A DNA stretch of 24,366 nt from an uncultured Collinsella sp. (GTDB taxonomy: Bacteria > Actinomycetota > Coriobacteriia > Coriobacteriales > Coriobacteriaceae), in assembly GCA_902496005.1 (NCBI GenBank), contig CABUZI010000014.1, forward strand, positions 1 through 24,366, read 5' to 3'. A model generated the notes under the pieces. That model had not been told where the DNA came from, made no database searches, and was given only the letters and a program-made list of their open reading frames with translations. Positions 8,501-16,077 of this stretch are shown in pieces. Positions within the stretch are counted from its first letter, which is position 1; each line of letters begins with the position of its first letter. Made by a program: the position numbers and the translations under genes.

Positions 8501-9299
8501 GATCATCCCCGTGTTCCCCGGCAACAACTGCGAGTACGACAGCGCCCGCGCCTTCCGTGCCGCCGGTGCCGAGGCCGACACCTTCGTGATCAACAACCTC
8601 ACGCCCGAGGCCGTCGCCGAGAGCACCCACGAGCTTGCCCGCCGCATCCGTGCAAGCCAGATCGTTATGATCCCCGGCGGCTTCTCGGGCGGCGACGAGC
8701 CCGACGGCTCTGCCAAGTTCATCACGGCGTTCTTCCGCGCTCCCGAGGTCACCGAGGCAGTCCGCGACCTGCTCAAGGCCCGCGATGGCCTGATGCTGGG
8801 CATCTGCAACGGCTTCCAGGCCCTGATCAAGCTCGGTCTGGTGCCCTACGGCGACATCGTCGACGCCACGCCCGATGCGCCCACGTTGACGTTCAACACC
8901 ATCGGTCGCCACCAGAGCCGTCTGGTGCGCACCCGCATCTCGTCCAACTTGTCCCCGTGGCTGTCGCAGTGCAGCCTGGACGACCCCTACACCGTCGCCA
9001 TCAGCCACGGCGAGGGCCGCTTTGTCGCCAATGACGAAGTGCTCGCCCAGCTGATCGCCAACGGCCAGGTCGCCACGCAGTACGTGGGCGAGGACGGCAA
9101 GCCCAGCATGGATCTTTCCGTCAACCCCAACGGCTCCGCACTCGCCATCGAGGGCATCACGAGCCCCGACGGCCGCGTTCTGGGCAAGATGGGCCATGCC
9201 GAGCGTCGCGGCGACAACCTGTACCGCAACGTGCCCGAGCATGTCCCCGGCGATAAGTTCATGCCGATCTTTGAGAGCGGCGTGGCCTACTTCGCCTAA
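5553..9299 (+). CDS. purL: Phosphoribosylformylglycinamidine synthase, single-chain
   Basis: A 1248-aa enzyme of purine synthesis that converts FGAR, glutamine and ATP to FGAM. This is the large one-chain form, whereas many bacteria use separate PurS, PurL and PurQ. The order is: an N-terminal PurS-like part; the synthase signature TYWSDHCRHTTF (216-227) and FKNETHNHPTEIEPFGGA (from about 312); repeated AIRS-type halves; and a C-terminal class I glutamine amidotransferase from about residue 980. That domain shows 'PVFPGNNCEYD', the nucleophile Cys1085 in LGICNGFQ, and the His1152/Glu1154 pair in SHGEGRF. AGGAAGGCAGG precedes ATG 5553. It appears to be its own transcription unit, with a terminator 38 bp after the stop. 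The long minus-strand frames across it are shadows of its GC-rich codons. Confidence 0.97.
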   Translation: MVSRIYVEKKPGFDVEAQQLKGDLTEILGIKGIEALRIINRYDVEGIDEELFRSCVPTVFSEPQVDVTYDELPASDGAVFAVEFLPGQFDQRADSASECVQLISQGERPAVRSAKVYMISGALDEAAIDAIKHYVVNPVEARIASLDLPETLYMETPEPQPVEVLDGFRELDEAGLAAFISERGLAMDEADIAFCQQYFRDEDRDPTITEIRVIDTYWSDHCRHTTFGTVLDDVTIDDAVVQQAFDRYMEMRHELGRDAKPVCLMDMGTIGAKYLKKTGVMTDVDESEEINACTVKVKVDVDGEDQDWLFLFKNETHNHPTEIEPFGGAATCVGGAIRDPLSGRSYVYQAMRVTGAGDPTVPVSETLEGKLPQRKLVTTAAAGYSSYGNQIGLATGQVNELYHPGYVAKRMEVGAVVGATPANHVRRECPAPTDKIILLGGRTGRDGIGGATGSSKTQNTESIETSGAEVQKGNAPVERKLQRLFRRGDACRLIKRCNDFGAGGVSVAVGELADGLYVDLDTVTKKYDGLDGTELAISESQERMACAVADGDVEEFMGYAAEENLEATVIAEVTAEPRMRMAWNGVAIVDLSREFLNSNGAPKHQVAHVCARSVWQPSWAGTTLAERMTSLVTDLNVASNKGLSERFDSTIGAATVLMPFGGKTQLTPSSAMVAKFPVDGETTTASAMAWGFNPYLMEADQFAGAYLSVVESIAKLVAAGFEHKRAYLSFQEYFERLRTEAERWGKPTAAVLGALMAQVDLGAGAIGGKDSMSGSFEDETGELNVPPTLISFAVAVGKAARAVSPEFKGLTHRVVRIAPATYGEDYRPDAQQLLAAFDAVEALTATGNALAISTPGYGCGAESLFKMCVGNQIGIELAEDVDVESLFTPLYGSFIVELAEDAELPEVADGVVVEPLGTTVEGYVIDTGSEVIELAELQEAWESGIEGVFTYRSAGETPEVETIDFRAKDIHVYGGAKIARPRVIIPVFPGNNCEYDSARAFRAAGAEADTFVINNLTPEAVAESTHELARRIRASQIVMIPGGFSGGDEPDGSAKFITAFFRAPEVTEAVRDLLKARDGLMLGICNGFQALIKLGLVPYGDIVDATPDAPTLTFNTIGRHQSRLVRTRISSNLSPWLSQCSLDDPYTVAISHGEGRFVANDEVLAQLIANGQVATQYVGEDGKPSMDLSVNPNGSALAIEGITSPDGRVLGKMGHAERRGDNLYRNVPEHVPGDKFMPIFESGVAYFA

Positions 9300-9336
9300 A
9301 GCTTTCCCATCGGGTACAATCCCCTCGGGTAACAAC

Positions 9337-9373
9337 ACCCGCCACCGGCACGCCCAGTGGCGGGTTCTTTTTT
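9337..9373 (+). terminator. Rho-independent terminator after purL
   Basis: A 9-bp GC-rich stem (9337-9345 with 9357-9365) has an 11-nt loop and runs into TTCTTTTTTG. It lies between purL and the EamA gene, whose ribosome site starts about 15 bp later, so the exporter probably depends on its own promoter or on read-through. Confidence 0.85.
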
Positions 9374-9398
9374 GCTTCGCGCATGTAGGAAGGACATC

Positions 9399-10334
9399 AT
9401 GGAAAGCCGCAAGCCGTATCTCGCCACCCTGCCCGGACTCATCTTGGGCTGCCTCGTTTGCTGCGCGCTCTGGGGATCGGCCTTTCCCTGCATCAAGATC
9501 GGCTACGCACTCTTTGGTATCCCGGCGCACGATAGCGCCTCGCAGCTGCTCTTTGCAGGTTTGCGCTTTACGCTTGCCGGCGCCCTGGTTATCGTTGGGA
9601 TGAGCGCGGCCCAACGCCGCCCCCTCATACCGCAGGCTCGCGACATCAAGCCCATCTTTATCTTGTCGCTCTTTCAGACCATCGGGCAGTACTTCTTTTT
9701 CTACCTGGGACTCTCGCGCGCCAGCGCCATGTCGAGTTCCATCATCGAGGCCAGCGCCAACTTCCTCGCAATCCTCTTTGCCGCCTTGGCGTTTCGCACC
9801 GAGAAGCTCGATACGGCCAAGGTGCTTGGCTGTATGCTGGGCTTTACCGGCGTCGCGCTCGTCAACCTTTCGGACGCGGACGGCACCTTTGGCTTTACGC
9901 TCGACGGCGAGGGCTTTATCCTAGCCTCCACCGTCGCGGGTGCCCTTTCGACCTGCCTGATTGGCATCTTCTCGCGCGAGCACGACGGCGTCTTGCTTGC
10001 CGGGTGGCAGTTCTTGGTCGGCGGCCTTGCCCTCACCGCCATCGGCTTTTTGATGGGCGGCGCGCTCTCCCCCACGGCGATTGTCCCCGCCATCGTGCTC
10101 ATCATCTACATGGCGCTTATCTCCGCGGTCGCCTACTCGCTATGGTCACGCCTGCTTGCCGTCAACCCCGTCAGCCGCGTCTCGGTCTTTGGGTTTATGA
10201 ACCCCGTCTTTGGTGTGGTGCTGAGCGCGCTGCTGCTCGGCGAGGGCGCTGGCACGAGCCCCGTTACCGTCATCGTTGCCCTGCTGTTGGTCTGCGGCGG
10301 CATCATCATCGTCAACAGGCCCAAAAAGGCCTAA
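9399..10334 (+). CDS. EamA/DMT-superfamily transporter
   Basis: A 311-aa protein with ten hydrophobic spans in two five-helix halves, the layout of EamA (RhaT/YdcZ-like) drug/metabolite transporters. Family marks are 'CCALWGSAFPCIKIG' in the first helix, 'QTIGQYFFFYLGLSRASAMSSSIIEAS' in the first half and 'NPVSRVSVFGFMNPVFGVVLSALLLGE' in the second, where many members have 'P....l.g...lGE'. Such proteins usually export amino acids or metabolites; the substrate cannot be told. ATG 9399 follows AGGAAGGA by five bases and is preferred to an upstream in-frame start inside the terminator. Confidence 0.88.
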   Translation: MESRKPYLATLPGLILGCLVCCALWGSAFPCIKIGYALFGIPAHDSASQLLFAGLRFTLAGALVIVGMSAAQRRPLIPQARDIKPIFILSLFQTIGQYFFFYLGLSRASAMSSSIIEASANFLAILFAALAFRTEKLDTAKVLGCMLGFTGVALVNLSDADGTFGFTLDGEGFILASTVAGALSTCLIGIFSREHDGVLLAGWQFLVGGLALTAIGFLMGGALSPTAIVPAIVLIIYMALISAVAYSLWSRLLAVNPVSRVSVFGFMNPVFGVVLSALLLGEGAGTSPVTVIVALLLVCGGIIIVNRPKKA

Positions 10335-10402
10335 CGAACTGCCCTTATTTAGCAGAGGGGATCCATATACTTTAGCTTAATGGAATACATCGATGAGCTG
10401 AG

Positions 10403-10434
10403 GGCCGCCACGCACGCAAGCGTGCGACCCTTTT
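10403..10434 (+). terminator. Terminator of the EamA gene
   Basis: The palindrome CGCACGCAAGCGTGCG (10411-10426), with flanking GGG/CCC able to extend the stem, runs into TTTT at 10431-10434. It lies in the short gap between the converging EamA and diguanylate cyclase genes. Confidence 0.6.
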
Positions 10435-10435
10435 C

Positions 10436-11578
10436 CTAGCGTATCTGGATGCCGGCTTTCTTTTTCTCGGCCTTGACGCGGTAGAGCTCCGCATCGGCAG
10501 CGCGAAGTAAGTCTTGCCAGGTATCAACGCTATCGCCGACCCGCGCGTAACCGATGGACATCCGCAATGTATACGGCACCTGGGCATGAGCGAGCTCGTC
10601 GTCAATCGCCGAACACAGGTCTATGACGTCCTGCTCCGCCGCTGCCTTTTGGAGCACCACGAACTCATCGCCGCCATAGCGCGCGATAAACCCACCAGCC
10701 GGCGAGCAGACGTCCTTGAGCGCCGTCGCAACAACCTGAAGAGCATGGTCGCCCTCAACATGTCCATAGTGATCGTTAATCTGCTTAAAACCGTCAGCAT
10801 CCATCATCAGCAGATACACATCATCGGCCTGGTCCGCGCCCGAGAACAGCGACAGCATATAGGTCTCAAAACGGTTACGGTTGTTGAGTCCAGTCAACGG
10901 GTCAGTCGAGATTAGTTGCTCCTGATAGACGATATAGAGCAGCAGGATGCTCAGCGTTATACCGAAGCAAAGGCCCGGTACCGAAAACAAAACCTGGAAG
11001 GTACCGCCCACCAGAGCGGGAACCGCAAAAAAGGCGAGGGTGCGATAAATGGCCTTCTTTTGCAAGCTTTCGACTTTTCGAGCCTGAATAAAGGCATGCA
11101 AGGACGTATATATGACGTAGCAGTAGCTAACGATAGGCTGAATCATATAAAGCGCTCCGCGACGATATACGCCCTGCGTATCGATATAGAACATAGTATG
11201 CGTCCAGTAGCTGGTAAATGCCAACACGACCACCAAAGCGGTTGGCAACGTTAAAAGTATCACCCTATAGGGCGTGGTCAGAAGCCGTGAGCCCTGCATC
11301 GTCTCGGAATAGAAAAACCAAATGAGGCACGCGATGGCGAACAGCGAAAACGAAACCGCGTTGGAAATCCAGTTGGCCGTGATGCCTACAGGAGTGCTCA
11401 CGCCGTCCGAGAGCGTCCAGATCATATCGAAGAAAATGTAGGCAGCAGAGGTGTAGCCCAGCATGCTAAACAAAAGCTGCTGGGTGCTCGAGAACAGGGA
11501 GCGACGGCTTCGTACGGCAAGTCCGATAAGAATAATCATGCACAGCAGGAATATCTCGATCTTGAGTGCCTTAATCAC
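10436..11578 (-). CDS. Membrane-bound diguanylate cyclase (GGDEF)
   Basis: A 380-aa protein from GTG 11578, chosen because GGGAGG lies seven bases upstream; a TTG start six codons earlier overlaps that site. Residues ~1-220 hold about seven hydrophobic segments, probably a sensor domain in the membrane. After 'STDPLTGLNNRNRFE' comes a full GGDEF domain with a metal-binding Asp in 'MMDADGFKQINDHYGH' and an intact YGGDEF (about residues 301-306). The enzyme should make cyclic di-GMP from two GTP. No RxxD inhibitory site is visible before the GGDEF, so product feedback may be absent. It is more AT-rich and has more varied codons than its neighbours. Confidence 0.92.
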   Translation of the reverse strand: MIKALKIEIFLLCMIILIGLAVRSRRSLFSSTQQLLFSMLGYTSAAYIFFDMIWTLSDGVSTPVGITANWISNAVSFSLFAIACLIWFFYSETMQGSRLLTTPYRVILLTLPTALVVVLAFTSYWTHTMFYIDTQGVYRRGALYMIQPIVSYCYVIYTSLHAFIQARKVESLQKKAIYRTLAFFAVPALVGGTFQVLFSVPGLCFGITLSILLLYIVYQEQLISTDPLTGLNNRNRFETYMLSLFSGADQADDVYLLMMDADGFKQINDHYGHVEGDHALQVVATALKDVCSPAGGFIARYGGDEFVVLQKAAAEQDVIDLCSAIDDELAHAQVPYTLRMSIGYARVGDSVDTWQDLLRAADAELYRVKAEKKKAGIQIR

Positions 11579-11677
11579 TAGACGCCCTCCCTTCAATATC
11601 CAAGTGGTCAGAATCGCCCGAGTCGCGCCCAGGCGCCAAACGCCCCTTTCTCCGCAGGGGTAAGGGGAATAATAGCA

Positions 11678-11721
11678 GAGCGCCCGAACATCACTGCAAA
11701 ACAGTTTCCGTTCAGGCGCTC
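11678..11721 (-). terminator. Hairpin terminator after the KdgT-type gene
   Basis: A 12-bp stem with one G-T pair (11678-11689 with 11710-11721) has an inner ACTG/CAGT helix in its loop. It lies 45 bp past the permease stop in the minus direction. The tail is only weakly T-rich (TGCTATTATT). Confidence 0.55.
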
Positions 11722-11766
11722 GGACGGCGCGAACTGCACGCCGGAATCAATTATCGGTAACGGCCG

Positions 11767-12789
11767 TTACTCGCCGTCGATGTCGGTCGCGACGGCCTCC
11801 TCAATAGCCTCGACGCCTTCGACCGACAGATCCTCTTCGCCGTGGCAGAACTTCTTATCGACCCAGCCGGTCAGAATCGGGGCCATGATTGCCGTGATGA
11901 TGACGGCGGTGGCGATCTGCGCATACGCGGTGGGCGCAAGCTCGGCATAGCGTGGCGCGACCTCGGCAAGGGCAACCGGCGTGGTCATAGCCGTGCCGGC
12001 GATGGTGGAGCAAGCAACGGCGGCCTTGCCGTTGCCGCCGCACAAGCGCTCGAAGGCAAAAGTGATGGGGCCAACGATAAAGAGGGTGATGAGGCCCAGC
12101 AGGATGCCCGAGATACCGCCGGTGATAAAGCTCGACAGGCTCATGGACGCACCGAGCTGAAATCCGATGACAGCGATCGCGGGATTGGCGCCGGGGACCA
12201 GCAGGTTCTTGATAAACGGGAACAAGTTGCCCAGGACCATGCCGATAACAAGCGGCAGGATGGATCCGATGATGGTGCCGACGGGGATATTGGCGAGACC
12301 CGAGACACCGAGGATGATCATCGTGACGGCGGGGCCGGCCGTAAAGAACAGGATACCGACAGCGCCCTGCTCGGACTCATCGCCGAACTCGCCCATGATG
12401 CCCGTATAGAGCGCCATGTTGCAAAACGTGATGCCGCCGATGATAGACACGGAGCTCAGACCCAGGAAGTTGTCGTTAAAGAAATATGCCACGCCTAGGC
12501 CGAGAGCCGCTGCGACGACCAGCTTGGGAATCAGCACGACGATGCCGGTCTTGATGGCGCCCGGCGTGGACTTAAAGCTGATGCCGGCGCCCACAAACAG
12601 CAGGATCGCGGCGACGATGGTATTGGAGCCACCGCGGCAGGCAGCCGTAAAGAAGCCGCCGATCTCAAAAACCTGCGGGCAGAAGGTGTTGAGCAAAAGA
12701 CCGACGATCATCGGATAGATCATGATGTCGCCCGGGATGCGCGGTACCTTGAATTTCTTTTGCTCGTTGGCGGTCGCTTCCTGTGCCAT
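11767..12789 (-). CDS. kdgT: 2-keto-3-deoxygluconate permease family transporter
   Basis: A 340-aa membrane protein with about ten spans. It matches the KdgT family (2-keto-3-deoxygluconate:H+ symporters): 'VPRIPGDIMIYPMIVGLLLNTFCP' at the N-terminus, 'GGSNTIVAAILLFVGAGI', 'CNMALYTGIMGEFGDESEQGA', and 'VACSTIAGTAMTTPVALAE' in the last third. E. coli KdgT is of similar length. The start is taken at ATG 12789 after GGGGG; an upstream in-frame start is possible. No pectin or hexuronate genes lie nearby, so the symbol reflects family, not proven substrate. The Glu/Asp-rich C-terminal tail is cytoplasmic. Confidence 0.85.
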   Translation of the reverse strand: MAQEATANEQKKFKVPRIPGDIMIYPMIVGLLLNTFCPQVFEIGGFFTAACRGGSNTIVAAILLFVGAGISFKSTPGAIKTGIVVLIPKLVVAAALGLGVAYFFNDNFLGLSSVSIIGGITFCNMALYTGIMGEFGDESEQGAVGILFFTAGPAVTMIILGVSGLANIPVGTIIGSILPLVIGMVLGNLFPFIKNLLVPGANPAIAVIGFQLGASMSLSSFITGGISGILLGLITLFIVGPITFAFERLCGGNGKAAVACSTIAGTAMTTPVALAEVAPRYAELAPTAYAQIATAVIITAIMAPILTGWVDKKFCHGEEDLSVEGVEAIEEAVATDIDGE

Positions 12790-12930
12790 GAAACCCCCAT
12801 TTCCGCTGACGCAGAACAAAAGCCCACGTCACGCTTTGCTACAGTAAAGTTTGACCATGGTACCAGAAGAAGCAGACCGCCTCGGTGAGAAATTCGATTC
12901 GATAGGCCGGGACGATAACGCGTCCTGCTC

Positions 12931-13254
12931 CTATACGAGGCTCAAAACGATATAGAACACGATGCCCGAGACGCAGCACCACAGCATCGATTTTGTCTTG
13001 ACCGCCACGACCACGACGCCGGCGGCCGCAATCCAGGGAACCAAGGCAGGCCAGGGTCCCGCGTCGAACGCGCCGGGGCTCACCAAGTCGTTGGCGACCA
13101 GCGCGGCAAAGGCAGCGGGCGGGATATAGCCCAGGGCCTCGGTAATGCGGGGCGACAGGGTCCGCCCGCGCAAGGCGAACGCCGGCGCGATGCGAAAGAA
13201 CGCGATAGCAGCCCACGACGACAGCCACAGAACCAAGAACTCGTTAACGGGCAT
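12931..13254 (-). CDS. azlD: AzlD-type branched-chain amino acid transport subunit
   Basis: A 107-aa protein with three to four hydrophobic spans and the AzlD pattern 'AFALRGR.LSP....L.YIPPAAFAALV' followed by 'GVVVVAVKTKSMLWCCVSGI'. Small AzlD proteins partner the larger AzlC to export branched-chain amino acids. It overlaps azlC by 11 bp and its GAGGTG ribosome site lies inside azlC, so the two are probably translationally coupled. The longer open frame upstream of this ATG is the azlC sequence read in another frame. Confidence 0.88.
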   Translation of the reverse strand: MPVNEFLVLWLSSWAAIAFFRIAPAFALRGRTLSPRITEALGYIPPAAFAALVANDLVSPGAFDAGPWPALVPWIAAAGVVVVAVKTKSMLWCCVSGIVFYIVLSLV

Positions 13255-13936
13255 CGCGGGCACCTCTTCCGTCAAATACAGCATCGCACGCCAGCGCAAT
13301 GGCAATGCCGACCACGACGCTTGCCGGCACGGCAATATTCGCGAGGCCCAAGAACTTGCATACGGCGACGGACACCGCGCCCGAAACCGCCGCGACAACG
13401 TTACCGCGCGACAGCCGCTGCAAAATGAGCAGGCAGATAAAGAGCGAGGTGCAGACAAAAGCTGCAATGGCGGTGGGAACATCGACAACGGCGCCGACGA
13501 TGGCGCCCATCGTACACGAAACGCCCCATGTTGCGATGAGGATCACGTTGAGCACAAAGGACTCGCGCGGGCCCCAATCCTCCCCTTCAACCAACTTGGC
13601 AAGCGAGATGCCATATGCCTCCTCGGTAAGTGTCGCGGCGACGGCCAGCGTCTGACGCTTCGAGGCACCCGTCAGATGCGGCGCGATCGATGCCGAGTAA
13701 AGCGCAAAACGCGAGGAGATGGCGGCGACGCTCGCGATAATCGAAGGTGCCGGTACGCCCGCCAGCCAAAGATTGCAGATCATAAACTGGCCGCTGCCCG
13801 TCACAAACGTGCTGCTCAGGGCAAAGACCATCCAGGGTTCCATTCCCGTCTGCCCCATGATCATTCCGCACGGCGCGCCTATTGCAACATAGGTAAGAAT
13901 CACTGGCCAGACGGTTCTAACGATTTTGAGCACCAT
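13244..13936 (-). CDS. azlC: AzlC-type branched-chain amino acid exporter
   Basis: A 230-aa inner-membrane protein with about six spans. AzlC marks are 'AIGAPCGMIMGQTGMEPWMVFALSSTFVTGSGQFM', 'SSRFALYSASIAPHL' and 'LTEEAYGISLAK'. With AzlD it should export leucine, isoleucine or valine and their analogues. ATG 13936 is preferred because it begins right before the first span and follows AGGATGAG; an in-frame ATG at 14005 would add 23 charged residues. It is first in the azlC-azlD pair and divergent from the HD gene at 14063. Confidence 0.9.
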   Translation of the reverse strand: MVLKIVRTVWPVILTYVAIGAPCGMIMGQTGMEPWMVFALSSTFVTGSGQFMICNLWLAGVPAPSIIASVAAISSRFALYSASIAPHLTGASKRQTLAVAATLTEEAYGISLAKLVEGEDWGPRESFVLNVILIATWGVSCTMGAIVGAVVDVPTAIAAFVCTSLFICLLILQRLSRGNVVAAVSGAVSVAVCKFLGLANIAVPASVVVGIAIALACDAVFDGRGARDAR

Positions 13937-14062
13937 ACGCTTCTCATCCTGACAAGGTCTCCGAACCGCATGTAGCGACACGGCAGAATCATCATCCGAC
14001 AGCAACCGAGTTCACCTACAATTGCCACCGGATCGAAAGACACAACTTTTTAGGAAGTCATT

Positions 14063-14875
14063 ATGACAGCTATCGATCGAGACCGGGCGCGCGCGGCCTT
14101 CAAAAGCTACACCGATGCCTACGACGCCACCAACCCACGCATCGCGCTCAAAATCGAGCATACGTACCACGTGGCCGAGGCATGCGATGCCGTAGCGCGC
14201 GAGCAGGGCTGGTCGTCAGAAGATATTGACCTGGCATGGCTTTGCGGCCTGCTACACGATATGGGCCGCTTTGAGCAGCTGCGACGCTGGGACACCTTTA
14301 AGGACGCCGAGAGCATGAGCCATGCGGCGCTGGGGATCGAGGTCCTCTTTGGCGAGAATCCCGCCGATGCACCCGCCGTAACGAGCATCCGCGACTTTAT
14401 CGATGACCCGGCAGAAGATGAGCTCATCCGAGCGAGCATTGCCTATCACAGCGATTTCCGTCTACCCGCGCAGCTCGACGTGCGCACGCGAAGCTTCTGC
14501 GATATCGTGCGCGATGGTGACAAGATCGACATTATGCGCACCATCGCCGACAGCACCGTCGACACTATCCTCAAGGTGGACGAGAAGACGTTTCTCGGCA
14601 GCCGTTTCTCGTCGCCGACACTTGCCGCCTTTGACGAGCACCGCTGCGTCGCACGCGATGAGCGCGATGAGCCCGCCGACTTCTTGGTGGGGCTTATCTG
14701 CTTTATGTTTGAGCTCGTCTATCCGGCAAGCCGTGCGCTGGCGCGTGAACAGGGCGATATCCACCGCCTGCTCGACGCGCCCTTTGGCATTACACAGCCC
14801 TTTACCGACCCCGCCACGCAGGCAACCTGGAGCCGCCTAAAGAACGAGATGCGCGACTGGCTGGCGCGCGCCTAG
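14063..14875 (+). CDS. HD-domain phosphohydrolase-like protein
   Basis: A 270-aa soluble protein with an HD metal-dependent phosphohydrolase core: an early histidine in 'KIEHTYHV' (H33/H36), 'LLHDMGRFEQ' with the H65-D66 pair, 'SHAALG' (H87), 'AYHSD' (H129) and a late Asp in 'IVRDGDKIDIMR' (D153). The substrate is unknown; HD enzymes act on nucleotides and phosphoesters. AGGAAG before ATG 14063 supports the start, and TACAAT at 14017-14022 is a possible -10 box. Its stop shares the palindrome CTAG with the stop of the converging etfA. Confidence 0.85.
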   Translation: MTAIDRDRARAAFKSYTDAYDATNPRIALKIEHTYHVAEACDAVAREQGWSSEDIDLAWLCGLLHDMGRFEQLRRWDTFKDAESMSHAALGIEVLFGENPADAPAVTSIRDFIDDPAEDELIRASIAYHSDFRLPAQLDVRTRSFCDIVRDGDKIDIMRTIADSTVDTILKVDEKTFLGSRFSSPTLAAFDEHRCVARDERDEPADFLVGLICFMFELVYPASRALAREQGDIHRLLDAPFGITQPFTDPATQATWSRLKNEMRDWLARA

Positions 14876-16077
14876 CGCTCAAGCTGGGCCAGCAGCTCCT
14901 CGACGACCTCGACGGCGTCCCCAACAACCTTGTACTGGGCAGCACCGAAAATGGGGGCATCCGGGTCCTCGTTGATGGCGATAATGCACTCCGCCCCACC
15001 GATGCCGGCAAGATGCTGGATGGCGCCCGAAACACCGATACTCACGAGAAGCTTGGGCGAAACCGATACGCCGGTCTGGCCAATCTGATGGCGATACTCC
15101 AACCAGCCGGCCTCCACGACAGGTCGCGTGCAACCAAGCTCGGCTCCCAGAGCCTCGGCGAGCCTTCGCATCAGGGGCAGATTCTTCTTGGAGCCAATGC
15201 CGCGGCCCACCACGACCAAGCGCTCGGCATCGGCGATCGAGGCCTGCTGCCCCCACTCCTCGGCGGGAATCGAGATCTCGACACGAGCCTTAGCATCATC
15301 CGCAAGCGATATCTGGGTGATCGTGCCGGAGCGGCCGTAGTCAAAGTCGGGCGCCTTAAAGATGCCGGGACGAACCGTTGCCATCTGGGGACGATGATTG
15401 GGGCAGACGATGGTGGCCATTAGGTTGCCGCCAAACGCCGGACGCGTCTGTTGCAGCAGTCCCGTCTCCGTATCCATCGAAAGTACGGTGCAGTCAGCCG
15501 TAAGGCCCGTCTGCAAGCGCACGGCAACGCCGGGTGCCAGTTCGCGGCCAAAAGCGGTCGCACCGTATAGGATGGCCTCGGGTTTGCGTTCGGCTACCAA
15601 ATCGCAGATCAAGCGGGCGTAGACCTCCGCATCGTTTTGGCGCAGGCGCTCGTCGCGACAGGCCAGGACTTCGTCGGCGCCCGCGCAAACCAGATGCTCC
15701 AGGTCGCCGAGAGAACCCTCGGGGCCCATGCCGGCCAGTGCCACCAGACGGCAGCCACGAGCATCGGCAAGCTCGCGGCCCTTGCCCATGAGCTCATAGG
15801 CAACGGGATTCACCGTATCGTGCTCGTCGGTCTGCGCGAATACCCAAATGTCTCGATATGCATCAAGGTCTGCCGCGCCGGCGGCCTCGTCACGCTCGAT
15901 CGAGATGGCGTTGACAGGGCAGGCGTCGACGCACCCACCGCATAGGATGCAGCCGTCGGTTACGCGGGCGCATCGGCTGGGTCGCTCGCCTTCCACTACG
16001 ATGCCGCCCGAGGCACAGGCGCGAACGCAGCGACCGCAGCCGATACAGGCTTCGCTATCGATAATCAGTCCGCTCAT
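14872..16077 (-). CDS. etfA: Electron transfer flavoprotein alpha with N-terminal 2x[4Fe-4S] domain
   Basis: A 401-aa protein. Residues 1-60 are a bacterial ferredoxin domain with two CxxCxxCxxxC sets (C11, C14, C17, C21 and C43, C46, C49, C53-P), enough for two [4Fe-4S] clusters. The rest is EtfA, ending in the FAD-binding domain: 'GRGIGSKKN', 'GWLEYRHQIGQTGVSVSPKL', 'GVSGAIQHLAGI' and 'AINEDPDAPIFGAAQYKVVGD'. Ferredoxin-fused EtfA is typical of electron-bifurcating Etf partners such as those of lactate and caffeyl-CoA dehydrogenases. It follows etfB directly (TAGATG), with GAGGGG as ribosome site, and is last in the operon. Confidence 0.95.
   Translation of the reverse strand: MSGLIIDSEACIGCGRCVRACASGGIVVEGERPSRCARVTDGCILCGGCVDACPVNAISIERDEAAGAADLDAYRDIWVFAQTDEHDTVNPVAYELMGKGRELADARGCRLVALAGMGPEGSLGDLEHLVCAGADEVLACRDERLRQNDAEVYARLICDLVAERKPEAILYGATAFGRELAPGVAVRLQTGLTADCTVLSMDTETGLLQQTRPAFGGNLMATIVCPNHRPQMATVRPGIFKAPDFDYGRSGTITQISLADDAKARVEISIPAEEWGQQASIADAERLVVVGRGIGSKKNLPLMRRLAEALGAELGCTRPVVEAGWLEYRHQIGQTGVSVSPKLLVSIGVSGAIQHLAGIGGAECIIAINEDPDAPIFGAAQYKVVGDAVEVVEELLAQLER

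Noticed and set aside
7962..9614. 550-codon minus-strand frame across the end of purL and the EamA start
   Set aside because: Same kind of shadow; it crosses a terminator and two real genes and has no recognisable domain.
10380..10439. Small plus-strand ORF 'MEYIDELRAATHASVRPFS'
   Set aside because: No ribosome site at proper distance and it ends within a terminator hairpin between converging genes.
12931..13488. 185-aa version of AzlD
   Set aside because: Its first 78 residues are azlC read out of frame; the AzlD family start with a ribosome site is ATG 13254.
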